From Thiofilum flexile DSM 14609 (lineage in GTDB: Bacteria > Pseudomonadota > Gammaproteobacteria > Thiotrichales > Thiotrichaceae): a stretch of 44,605 nt of DNA. Below are positions 19,573-26,424 of the stretch, in pieces (position 1 is the stretch's first letter; the number at the start of each line of letters is the position of its first letter). Location of the stretch: positions 1-44,605 of the forward strand of contig NZ_KB904764.1 in NCBI RefSeq assembly GCF_000380185.1, written 5' to 3'. The position numbers and the translations under genes were made by a program. The notes below the pieces were generated by a model, which saw only the letters and a list, made by a program, of their open reading frames with translations, did no database searches and had not been told where the DNA came from.

Positions 19573-20641
19573 TATTTATGTGTTCGCTCAAGTTTGTCCA
19601 CCCTTAATAATCTCACCACCAGTCAAACTTGGAGTAGCTTTGGTGAGATAGAGAGCTATAGCGCTAGTCACACTATTGTAAGTAACCTTGGTGATCTCAC
19701 AGTGGACTATGTCATCGATGGTCAAGATCGCCGCATCGGTAAAAAGGTCAATGGCGTACTCAAACAAGGCTTTCTGTATCAAGATCAACTCAATCCGATT
19801 GCCGAACTAGACGGCTCTGGTAATGTCATCGCTCGATTTGTCTACGCCGATAAGGGCAATATACCGGCTTATATGATTAAAGGTGGCAACACCTATCGGA
19901 TTATCTCGGATTATCTCGGATCATCTGGGCAGCCCGCGTTTGGTGGTTAATGCCGGAACGGGCGAAGTGGCTCAACGCGTAGAGTACGATGTGTGGGGCA
20001 AGGTGGTGAGTGACAGTAATCCTGGCTTCCAACCCTTTGGGTTTGCGGGTGGGTTATATGACCAGCATACGGGGTTCGTACGCTTTGGAGCGCGGGATTA
20101 TGACCCAGAGACCGGGCGCTGGACGGCGAAAGACCCGATACGGTTTGCCGGTGGTGATACTAATCTGTATGGGTATGTGGCGAATGATCCGGTGAATTTT
20201 GTGGATGTGAATGGAATGATAAGCGCTTTGTGCGAGGCTTTACAAAAAATTAATAACCTACAGCAAGAGCAAATGAAAAAAGGGGGATCTATTTTCAATG
20301 ATTTTGATCCCTTGACTATGGTTACTCATGAACAAGATTTTCTAAGTGCTGCGGGAGTTAGTAACTTTACAGTAGATGGTGTTGATTTGCAGTATACGGT
20401 TGTTACTCATGGTTTTGCTGAGAGAACTCATGGAGCGGGAGCTGTAGTTGCTACTATTGGATTTGGTTATTATTCCACATTAGGCTCTGCTGTCTCAGCT
20501 TACAGGAGAGGAGTGGGTTTTGATGGTTGGCTGGATGATGCAGCTGCTGACTTGAGAGGCTCAAATTTAGGTGTTGAAATTTGGGCTAGTGGAGGGCTTT
20601 CTGAGTATTTAAAGTCTAATTGTTCGGATTGCAATAAATGA
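19573..20641 (+). pseudogene. Rhs/YD-repeat protein 3' portion with polymorphic toxin tip, split by a frameshift
   Basis: The frame opens right after the stop at 19572 without a convincing start codon. It encodes the late Rhs core ([36 protein letters not shown]). A tandem duplication of ten bases shifts the frame after ISD. The alternative frame resumes with [59 protein letters not shown] and [11 protein letters not shown]. This is the classic junction where the core ends and a variable toxin tip begins. The tip (about 20213-20641, 142 aa) is AT-richer, with [15 protein letters not shown] and [19 protein letters not shown]; its family is not recognised. The upstream Rhs body is missing. It is probably an orphan or silent tip cassette. 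Its stop overlaps the next gene by 4 bp (ATGA). Confidence 0.85.
19898..19917 (+). repeat. Perfect 10-bp tandem duplication causing the Rhs frameshift
   Basis: GGATTATCTC occurs twice back to back, followed by GGATCATCTG. Removing one copy restores a continuous Rhs frame reading [12 protein letters not shown]. Because the unit is not a multiple of three, gain or loss by slipped-strand mispairing switches the toxin-bearing frame on or off. Confidence 0.85.
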
Positions 20642-21066
20642 AATATTTACCCTATATGTCATTAATTTTATTTTCATACATCTTATTAATGATTTTAATT
20701 AGTGATCTATACTATGATGAAAAAGGTCCTGTTTTCATGTTTTTTATATTTTTTATAGTTGCACTTTCATTATTTGAAAAAAGCATCAGGAAAAATAGCT
20801 TAATAGTACTAATACTAATGATTACTTTATTTATTCCCTTCTTCCAGAAGCATACTGAACTTTCTAAAGAGAATTATAAGAAATATAATATGATAGTTAA
20901 ATCTGGTAAAGTGGACTCTAGTGCCGAATCTGGTACAAGGTATGTGAAAACAGGTTTTGTGCGTAGTTCCTATAGATTTTGGAGGAAGGGTGAATGTATT
21001 AACTTTTATTTTGCACTATATGATGAATTCATGACACAGTGTTATAATACTATAGACATCCATTAA
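20638..21066 (+). CDS. Candidate membrane immunity protein for the Rhs toxin tip
   Basis: This 142-aa protein has three hydrophobic segments (about residues 4-22, 30-46, 54-70) followed by a soluble C-terminal domain with [17 protein letters not shown]. It starts at ATG 20638 inside the stop of the upstream toxin frame (ATGA overlap), the usual coupling for toxin-immunity pairs. No family is recognised. A membrane immunity protein would suit a toxin that acts at the membrane or in the periplasm. Composition is strongly AT-rich, like other exchanged tips. Confidence 0.6.
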   Translation: MKYLPYMSLILFSYILLMILISDLYYDEKGPVFMFFIFFIVALSLFEKSIRKNSLIVLILMITLFIPFFQKHTELSKENYKKYNMIVKSGKVDSSAESGTRYVKTGFVRSSYRFWRKGECINFYFALYDEFMTQCYNTIDIH

Positions 21067-21138
21067 ATAGCCTCTACTGTCGGATAGATTTAATCAGGCT
21101 TATAGCCATAATTATTAACCCACTAATTAAATAGGCGA

Positions 21139-21243
21139 CTAAGCCGCATAAGCGATAGCCTCATGTTGGAAGTATTGTTTTACACGCTCAGGATGTTTTT
21201 GTAAAAAACGTAACGCTTTATTGACCTGCTGCTTTAATGTTGT
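21139..21243 (-). pseudogene. Transposase C-terminal remnant (IS630-like, tentative)
   Basis: On the minus strand this reads LKQQVNKALRFLQKHPERVK then QYFQHEAIAYAA and a stop at 21139-21141, entered through a stop at 21244. The pattern RVxxYFxHxxxxYAA matches the ends of DDE transposases of the IS630 type as I recall them. Nothing of the catalytic part remains. It abuts the next toxin-tip fragment and probably marks an old insertion that removed its upstream part. Confidence 0.5.
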
Positions 21244-21545
21244 CTAGTGATAGCTCAGATACTTCTGGGGGAACGGCATTGGCCTTCGAGACTTTTGGTA
21301 GTGGAGCAGGTACATTAACTGGGCAAGGGGGAGCAATTGCTACTACGGGAAGTGTAGTATTACATGGAACAGCACAAGCCTTAAATGGAGTTAAAGCTAT
21401 CGCTCAGATGGATTATCAGCATTATATTAATACAGGTGATCATAGAAGTAAGCGTTTTGAGGGAGTTGATTGGGAAAAATATGGGGATAATTTCGAAGAT
21501 GCTTTTAAAGCATGCCCTGTAAAATGGTGCTTTATCATTTTTTAA
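21237..21545 (+). pseudogene. Orphan polymorphic-toxin tip fragment
   Basis: A 102-codon frame with no credible own start: the ATG at 21237 lies inside the transposase remnant. It begins with a Gly/Thr/Ala-rich linker (FGSGAGTLTGQGGAIATTGS) of the sort that precedes toxin domains in Rhs-like proteins. It then has DYQHYINTGDHRSKRFEG and DWEKYGDNFEDAFKACPVKW. I read it as the C-terminal part of a second displaced Rhs-type toxin whose core was lost. The toxin family is unknown. Confidence 0.5.
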
Positions 21546-21594
21546 GTTTTTTTATCATAGTAAAAGGTTTAATTAAAATATTAGATGAGAAAAT

Positions 21595-21864
21595 ATGAGA
21601 TATTTATATGAAGCCACAGATTTTGAGCTATGGATCGTAAAATATATTGTGCTCCCTTTAATGTGTATTGCTTTATTAAAAGGATGTTTTGATATCACAA
21701 ATAAAAATAATATTTGTAAAGTGGACTGTAAAAAAAGCGGTTTTGCTGGCTTTAGTTATATTCCACCCCATTCTTATGGATATGGTGGGGATAAGTGCTA
21801 TTGTTTGACAGAAGAAGATATGAAAGTAAAAAACAAAATTCCTAGAGGGGTAGAGATTTGGTAG
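21595..21864 (+). CDS. Small hypothetical protein, possible immunity gene
   Basis: An 89-aa protein with one hydrophobic segment (about residues 12-30) and several cysteines (KVDCKK, GGDKCYCL), suggesting a membrane-anchored domain with disulfides or metal. It lies 49 bp behind the toxin-tip fragment in the same direction, where an immunity gene is expected. ATG at 21595 has GATGAGAAAAT upstream. It is AT-rich and no family is recognised. The function is inferred from position only. Confidence 0.45.
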   Translation: MRYLYEATDFELWIVKYIVLPLMCIALLKGCFDITNKNNICKVDCKKSGFAGFSYIPPHSYGYGGDKCYCLTEEDMKVKNKIPRGVEIW

Positions 21865-21952
21865 GATAAGAGATATTTTTTAAAGTTTCAAAAGAGCTTT
21901 TTCGGATTACCTTTGATTATCTTAGTAGCCCGCTTTTAGTCTCCAAGCTCTT

Positions 21953-22291
21953 TTAGGCTGCATGGCGTTGTGCAATAGCCTTTCGTATTTCAGGAGGTAA
22001 AATACCTAAGCTTATTTTATCTTTCGGAATACCACATGCGATTAGTGCATTATCCAACTCATCCTCGGTATTATTGGCCTGAATTACTATTTCATCCTCT
22101 TCAATGCTAATATGTATTAAGCAGATATGAATACGTTTTTGCCCGTACCACCCGATACGCATTACCATATAATGTGAGTGGTAATCATCAAACAGCATTT
22201 CAATACGAGTTTCTGGTGTATTTAGATCACCATACTCAGAGAGCAAATTTTTTATACAAGTTTGATAATAGTTTAAAGTGGATGAATCCAT
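21953..22291 (-). CDS. xisI: XisI-family protein
   Basis: This 112-aa protein matches the XisI family (fdxN element excision controlling factor). Recognisable segments are YYQTCIKNLLSEYG at the N-terminus, ETRIEMLFDDYHSHYMVMRIGW and IHICLIHISIEEDEIVIQ, then the GIPKDKISLGILPPEIRK end. XisI is small and soluble and always travels with XisH. In cyanobacteria the pair was linked to control of DNA element excision, but most copies occur without such an element. Its start overlaps the end of xisH by 19 bp, so the two are translated as a pair. Confidence 0.85.
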   Translation of the reverse strand: MDSSTLNYYQTCIKNLLSEYGDLNTPETRIEMLFDDYHSHYMVMRIGWYGQKRIHICLIHISIEEDEIVIQANNTEDELDNALIACGIPKDKISLGILPPEIRKAIAQRHAA

Positions 22292-22692
22292 TTCAAATCT
22301 CCCTCACCTAGAATCGAATAAACAATCAGCCTCATTTGTAATTTACTGATAACCATCTTACCAATAGCTTGAGAGAAAATACCTTCATAAGCATGTATCG
22401 GGATGGCAATATAAAGAATGCGATCAGGCTCGGATTCTTGTAATAACCAACGGTATAATTCATATTGCCCCATAGCTTTTTCTAATTCTGAAACTTGCGA
22501 ATCACGCAAAAAGCTTTTTATTTCCACAGCAATTTTCTCATTGCCGCGTGTGGCAGCTATGGGGCGCTCTGCACCTAAATCAGTTGATAATTCTGGTTCA
22601 CTCCGAAAGCTCAAAGGATCATGGGTAATCTGCCAACCTTCAAGAATAAGCGCATTTTTTACAATGTCATGATACCTATCACGACGCGACAT
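22273..22692 (-). CDS. xisH: XisH-family protein, PD-(D/E)xK-like fold
   Basis: A 139-aa protein of the XisH family: it begins SRRDRYHDIVKNALILEGW. It carries a nuclease-like signature (D..L, GAERPIA... then AVEIKSF; the pattern D-x(n)-ExK at about residues 38-59) typical of the restriction-endonuclease-like fold, followed by LYRWLLQESEPDRILYIAIP. It forms an overlapping pair with xisI. Position within Rhs and transposase debris fits a mobile accessory module. A toxin-antitoxin-like or defence role is speculation; an excision partner is not visible. Confidence 0.85.
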   Translation of the reverse strand: MSRRDRYHDIVKNALILEGWQITHDPLSFRSEPELSTDLGAERPIAATRGNEKIAVEIKSFLRDSQVSELEKAMGQYELYRWLLQESEPDRILYIAIPIHAYEGIFSQAIGKMVISKLQMRLIVYSILGEGDLKWIHPL

Positions 22693-22767
22693 AAACTATT
22701 CCTTTAGAGTTATTGCCTAATCGTTTCGATTTTAACACAAACATCAGTCGCTACGCGAGATAGCGTA

Positions 22768-22912
22768 GTTGAGTGACAGTAACTCCAGCTTTGGTCTTGC
22801 TGGGGGATCGTATGACCAGCATACGGGGTCAGTACGCTTTGGAGCACGGGATTATGATCCAGAGACTAGGAGCTGGACAGATCAAACTTATAGGGATGCA
22901 GCAGCTTTCTGA
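22768..22912 (+). pseudogene. Rhs core remnant abutting leuA
   Basis: The frame reads [20 protein letters not shown] and then [19 protein letters not shown], and runs to TGA at 22910-22912. Nucleotides closely match the Rhs core at about 20004-20125 (same GTATGACCAGCATACGGGG block). The fragment has a short deletion, and its last bases overlap the leuA 3' end by 25 bp. It is a third Rhs piece, showing that the metG-leuA gap has repeatedly received Rhs DNA. Just upstream, 22751-22768 forms a perfect hairpin (CTACGC-GAGATA-GCGTAG). Confidence 0.8.
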
Positions 22913-24594
22913 ATACTCGGCTCTGTTTGCTGTCCAGTCTGTGATAGCGCAACGATGTGATGACTACGCGAGAAGGCGGTCAATACAGCCTGCAATGCCG
23001 CTGTGGAAATATCACCACTGTGGGCAACCGCCGCAATCACCTGATCATCTACCTGTAGCTCGACACAGGACATGGCCTCTGCCGTCGTGCCAACCGACAT
23101 AGAGCTTTCATCAAATTGGCTCACTTCTGGGCGTATTCCCGTGTATTTGCCCAAGGCATCACATAAGGCTTCCACCACACCATGCCCTTGTCCGTGTAAG
23201 CTTTTGCTACCGATGACAAACTCGGCTTGCACTTCCTGACCATGAGCACGTAATTCATAATGGCTTAACGTCCAGTCAGTTGGGACATAGTTAAAATGTT
23301 GCTCAAACAATGACTTGATGCGTAGAGAGGGTACTTCTTTGCCGGTAGTTTCCGATACTTTTTGTACAACTCGGCTCAAGTGTCCATGCATCCATTTGGG
23401 CAAGTGAATGCCATAGTCACGTTCTAGAATCAAGGCCACGCCACCCTTGCCACTTTGGCTATTAATGCGTACCACTGCTTCATACTGGCGGCCTAAATCG
23501 CGCGGATCAATAGGAAGATAGGCCACTTCCCAGTGTGGGAGCTGGTGGTCGGTGTGATACTTGACCGATTTACGAATCGCATCCTGATGACTACCAGAAA
23601 AGGCCGCATAAACCAATTCCCCTGCCCAAGGGTGACGTGGATGCACCGGAAGCTCGGTACATTCCTCCACCATAGTGATGATTTCCTGAATATTGGATAG
23701 ATCAAGCTTAGGATCAATACCTTGGGAGTATAGGTTCATCGCCATAGTCACCAGATCGGTATTACCAGTGCGCTCACCATTCCCCATTAAAGTCCCCTCG
23801 ACTCGATCCGCGCCTGCCAAAAGGCCAAGCTCTGCTGCTGCCACCGCACAACCACGATCATTATGGGTATGTAGACTAATCCGCACATACTGGCGCTGTT
23901 TGAGCTGGCGGCAGAACCATTCCACCTGATCAGCAAAAATATTCGGGGTCGACATCTCCACCGTAGAGGGTAGATTGATAATAGCTTTCTGACCGTGTTG
24001 CGGTTGCCAAACATCGAGTACCGCATCACAAATGTCCACTGCAAAATCAAGCTCAGTGCCGGTAAAGCTTTCGGGTGAGTACTGGAAAGTCCAATCAGTT
24101 GCTGGATATTTTCGCGCCTCTTCCTGTAACCAACGTGCGCCCTGTACCGCAATCTCACAGATACCCGCTCGATCTAGACCAAAAACCTGCTCCCGTTGCA
24201 CGGTAGAGGTGGAGTTATAGACATGCACAATGGCCTTTTTGACACCCGAAAGAGCTTCAAAACTACGCTCAATCAACTCCTTACGAGCTTGGGTCAAGAT
24301 TTGCACCGTGACATCATCTGGAATCAAATGCTCGTCTATTAATTTACGCAAAAAGTCATATTCGGTCTGAGAGGCAGAGGGGAAACCGACTTCGATTTCC
24401 TTGAATCCAAGCTGCACTAAGAGCTTAAACATGCGAGTCTTTTTCTCAATAGACATGGGATTGACCAACGCTTGATTACCGTCGCGCAGGTCAACACTAC
24501 ACCAGTGGGGGGCAGCGGTAATGGTGCGCTCAGGCCATTGGCGATCTTTAAGGCCAATGGGCTGAAAGGGACGGTATTTTTTATGGTCAAACAT
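22888..24594 (-). CDS. leuA: 2-isopropylmalate synthase (long form)
   Basis: This 568-aa enzyme condenses acetyl-CoA with 2-oxoisovalerate, the first committed step to leucine. The TIM-barrel catalytic domain shows [20 protein letters not shown] (metal Asp in DLRDGNQ, about residues 35-41), [13 protein letters not shown], and the metal-binding HTHNDRG (about 243-249). A C-terminal allosteric regulatory domain (about 430-550) follows, with [18 protein letters not shown]. The length and start [21 protein letters not shown] are those of the type found in Pseudomonas and actinobacteria. GCTCCT-type Shine-Dalgarno (AGGAGCTAACC) precedes ATG 24592-24594. It is divergent from an Lrp-family gene. The 3' end touches an Rhs remnant. 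Confidence 0.97.
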   Translation of the reverse strand: MFDHKKYRPFQPIGLKDRQWPERTITAAPHWCSVDLRDGNQALVNPMSIEKKTRMFKLLVQLGFKEIEVGFPSASQTEYDFLRKLIDEHLIPDDVTVQILTQARKELIERSFEALSGVKKAIVHVYNSTSTVQREQVFGLDRAGICEIAVQGARWLQEEARKYPATDWTFQYSPESFTGTELDFAVDICDAVLDVWQPQHGQKAIINLPSTVEMSTPNIFADQVEWFCRQLKQRQYVRISLHTHNDRGCAVAAAELGLLAGADRVEGTLMGNGERTGNTDLVTMAMNLYSQGIDPKLDLSNIQEIITMVEECTELPVHPRHPWAGELVYAAFSGSHQDAIRKSVKYHTDHQLPHWEVAYLPIDPRDLGRQYEAVVRINSQSGKGGVALILERDYGIHLPKWMHGHLSRVVQKVSETTGKEVPSLRIKSLFEQHFNYVPTDWTLSHYELRAHGQEVQAEFVIGSKSLHGQGHGVVEALCDALGKYTGIRPEVSQFDESSMSVGTTAEAMSCVELQVDDQVIAAVAHSGDISTAALQAVLTAFSRSHHIVALSQTGQQTEPSIQKAAASL

Positions 24595-24682
24595 GGTTAG
24601 CTCCTAATGATGTTGATAAAGTTAATGATACGCCGGTTTGAGCGCAATAACCTGTGTATTATCGCTAGCATAGCTTTGAAAA

Positions 24683-24697
24683 CGCTATTTTATAGCG
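24683..24697. promoter_or_regulatory. Palindromic operator candidate between leuA and the Lrp-family gene
   Basis: CGCTAT-TTT-ATAGCG is a perfect 6-3-6 palindrome of the size bound by Lrp/AsnC dimers. A related half-pair (CGCTAGCATAGC) lies about 20 bp away at 24662-24673. It sits in the 145-bp divergent region, about 43 bp before the regulator's start. Autoregulation plus control of leuA is the simplest reading, but is inference. Confidence 0.5.
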
Positions 24698-24739
24698 CAA
24701 TATTAGTTTTTTACGCATAAAAATTGCGGCAGGAAAATA

Positions 24740-25234
24740 ATGATGGACAAGAATATAGTATTTGATCGTTTTGACCTGAAGATTTTAGAAATCTTGCAGG
24801 AGGAGGGGGCGATTGCGAATCAAGAGCTGGCGGAGCGAGTCGGACTGACAGCGGCTCCTTGTTCTCGGCGCGTCAAACAGCTAGAAGAGGCTGGGGTGAT
24901 TAGCCGTCGTACCGCTCGGCTGAATGAGCGCTATATCAATTTGCATCTAACCGTGATTTTGCTGGTGAGTATGGATAAGCATGTCAGCGAGCGCTTTGCT
25001 GTATTTGAGCAGGCTATCCGTGAGATTCCAGAGGTGGTGGAGTGTTATCTAGTAGCAGGTAATCATTCCGATTACCAGCTCAAGGTTTTGGTGCCAAATA
25101 TGGAGCGCTACCATGAACTCCTTTTAGGGCGTATTACTCGTATTCCGGGGGTATCAGGGGTACAATCATCGTTTGTGTTGAATAAGATAGTGGATACTAC
25201 AGCACTGCCACTGAGGTATGCGAATGTGGAGTGA
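24740..25234 (+). CDS. Lrp/AsnC-family transcriptional regulator
   Basis: A 164-aa protein with the family layout: an N-terminal helix-turn-helix (FDLKILEILQEEGAIANQEL, then AERVGLTAAPCSRRVKQLEE, residues 10-60). A linker and the C-terminal RAM ligand-binding domain (about 70-155) follow, with VECYLVAGNHSDYQLKVLVP, the typical G-x-x-D-Y/F ligand loop. ATG ATG at 24740/24743 follows GGCAGGAAAATA. It is divergent from leuA and may sense leucine or another amino acid. Which residue it binds cannot be read from sequence. Confidence 0.93.
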   Translation: MMDKNIVFDRFDLKILEILQEEGAIANQELAERVGLTAAPCSRRVKQLEEAGVISRRTARLNERYINLHLTVILLVSMDKHVSERFAVFEQAIREIPEVVECYLVAGNHSDYQLKVLVPNMERYHELLLGRITRIPGVSGVQSSFVLNKIVDTTALPLRYANVE

Positions 25235-25263
25235 TATTGACCTAGGAATGGCTCACTCAGTTA

Positions 25264-25319
25264 GGCTAGGCTGAGCGAGCTATTGCTAAGAGGTCTTATC
25301 CGGTTGTCAAACGACTAAA
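25264..25319. repeat. Left flanking direct repeat of the dynamin-HerA island (copy of glycosyltransferase 3' end)
   Basis: This 56-bp segment matches 32667-32720 in three exact blocks: an 18-mer GGCTAGGCTGAGCGAGCT, GAGGTCTTATCC and GTTGTCAAACG, then CTAAA. On the minus strand it reads FSRLTTG-stop, identical to the C-terminus of the glycosyltransferase at 32697, with only synonymous differences (AGT/AGC, ACC/ACT). An adjacent stem (GCTCACTCAG...CTGAGCGAGC) could be that gene's terminator. It behaves like one half of an att duplication. Confidence 0.75.
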
Positions 25320-25361
25320 TAAAGAAGGAGTTAATGCGGTGGTTTAAATCACGGTTAAATT

Positions 25362-25760
25362 TTAGCTGCTAATTTTGCTCTTCAAGTATTCTTTTAAGCT
25401 GGGAAAGATTACTCTTTTTTCTCCATCAACCCATTCATATATTTCCCCATCTTCTTTTTGTAGTATCAGTAAACCTTCTACACCTGTATTTTCCAAAACA
25501 ATAGAGTTTTTTGGAAAGGAGGCATTTCTTTGAATTTCTTTTAGTGTAACACTTACAACATTGGCATAACTATCAATATTCAAACCTGTTAATTCTGTAG
25601 AGCCAAATGATATTGCTCCAAACTGAGAAAGATATTTTTTATAGTCATCAGCAAAACGTAAGTTTAGCTGCCTTTCAGCTTCAGCAATAAGTTCATCGGA
25701 AGCTCCTTTTGTTTTGTATAATTTGAATTTTTCTTCAATAGCTTTGATTATATTATGCAT
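25362..25760 (-). CDS. SMI1/KNR4 (SUKH)-like immunity protein
   Basis: I start this at ATG 25758-25760 (132 aa), preceded by GGAGAGC; the longer in-frame start lies inside the toxin gene. SUKH-like features: the early helix IIKAIEEKF, then GASDELIAEAERQLNLRFAD and DYKKYLSQFGAISFGSTELT, then GLLILQKEDGEIYEWVDGEK near the C-terminus, followed by FPSLKEYL. SUKH proteins neutralise diverse nuclease toxins. The ATG lies within the toxin's stop region (8-bp overlap), so toxin and antidote are made together. It is the last gene of the five-gene operon. Confidence 0.85.
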   Translation of the reverse strand: MHNIIKAIEEKFKLYKTKGASDELIAEAERQLNLRFADDYKKYLSQFGAISFGSTELTGLNIDSYANVVSVTLKEIQRNASFPKNSIVLENTGVEGLLILQKEDGEIYEWVDGEKRVIFPSLKEYLKSKISS

Positions 25761-26424
25761 TTTGCTCTCCAGCATGTGCTCTTGACTTCCAGTGTGTGCT
25801 TCGTTCATTGTGAAATGCAACGCGGTCTATTTCAGATTCTTTTTTAGTATCGTGTAATATAGCATTGTTTTCTTTTCCTCTATGTTCGTTAGGAGTCAAT
25901 TCGGCAAGAGGACCATCATTCTTCTGTCCGATATGGTGTAACTCAATAGCATCCCCCTCTTGAGTAATGGGAGAAAGACCTGCCTCTGCTCTTTCTCGAT
26001 TGCTACGCCCCATAGAGTCTTTCTTTTCCCAATCAATATCATTTTTTACCAAACATTTTCTACCATTTATTTCGATCTCTTGAAGGTTAGCATTTTTATA
26101 TATTTCATATTCTTTCATTGATCTGATTGCATCAATCAATTCATTAGACCAACCTGTTTCATTTCTTATTTGTTGCTTTTCTTCATGTGTCAGTCCCCTA
26201 GTCTCTGAGTTTGAATAGTCCCTTATTTCGGTTTGCTCATGAGCACTAGTTTCTATAGCTTGAAGGGTATTTTGTATTCTTAAGCTTTCTAGTGAAGTGT
26301 TCTCGATTGTTTCAAGACTCAGTTGTAGTGGTGTTTCATTCGTGTGCTTAATGGTTGTTTCTTTTAGAGCTTCGCTGATAGGCTCAATACCTTTGTGTAT
26401 AATAGCACTGAGGTGTTCAAGCAT
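25753..26424 (-). CDS. LHH-type HNH/Endo VII nuclease toxin
   Basis: A 223-aa protein. The C-terminal nuclease domain (about 118-220) contains ING-RKCLVKNDIDW, then the diagnostic LHH (162-164) in AIELHHIGQKNDGPLAELTP, then EHRGKENNAILHD. These match the LHH branch of the HNH/Endonuclease VII superfamily found at the ends of polymorphic toxins. The N-terminal half (1-115) is helical, Glu/Thr-rich and carries none of the usual delivery domains (no Rhs, WXG, PAAR or signal peptide seen). It overlaps HerA upstream by 8 bp (ATGCTTGA) and the SUKH gene downstream by 8 bp. I infer a DNA- or RNA-cleaving effector. Confidence 0.85.
   Translation of the reverse strand: MLEHLSAIIHKGIEPISEALKETTIKHTNETPLQLSLETIENTSLESLRIQNTLQAIETSAHEQTEIRDYSNSETRGLTHEEKQQIRNETGWSNELIDAIRSMKEYEIYKNANLQEIEINGRKCLVKNDIDWEKKDSMGRSNRERAEAGLSPITQEGDAIELHHIGQKNDGPLAELTPNEHRGKENNAILHDTKKESEIDRVAFHNERSTHWKSRAHAGEQNA

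Noticed and set aside
22773-23102. 109-codon plus-strand frame over the leuA 3' end
   Set aside because: The first third is out-of-frame Rhs remnant and the rest is antisense to leuA.
25761-25820. N-terminal extension of the SUKH protein
   Set aside because: It lies wholly inside the nuclease gene, and the ATG at 25760 has GGAG and the normal family start.
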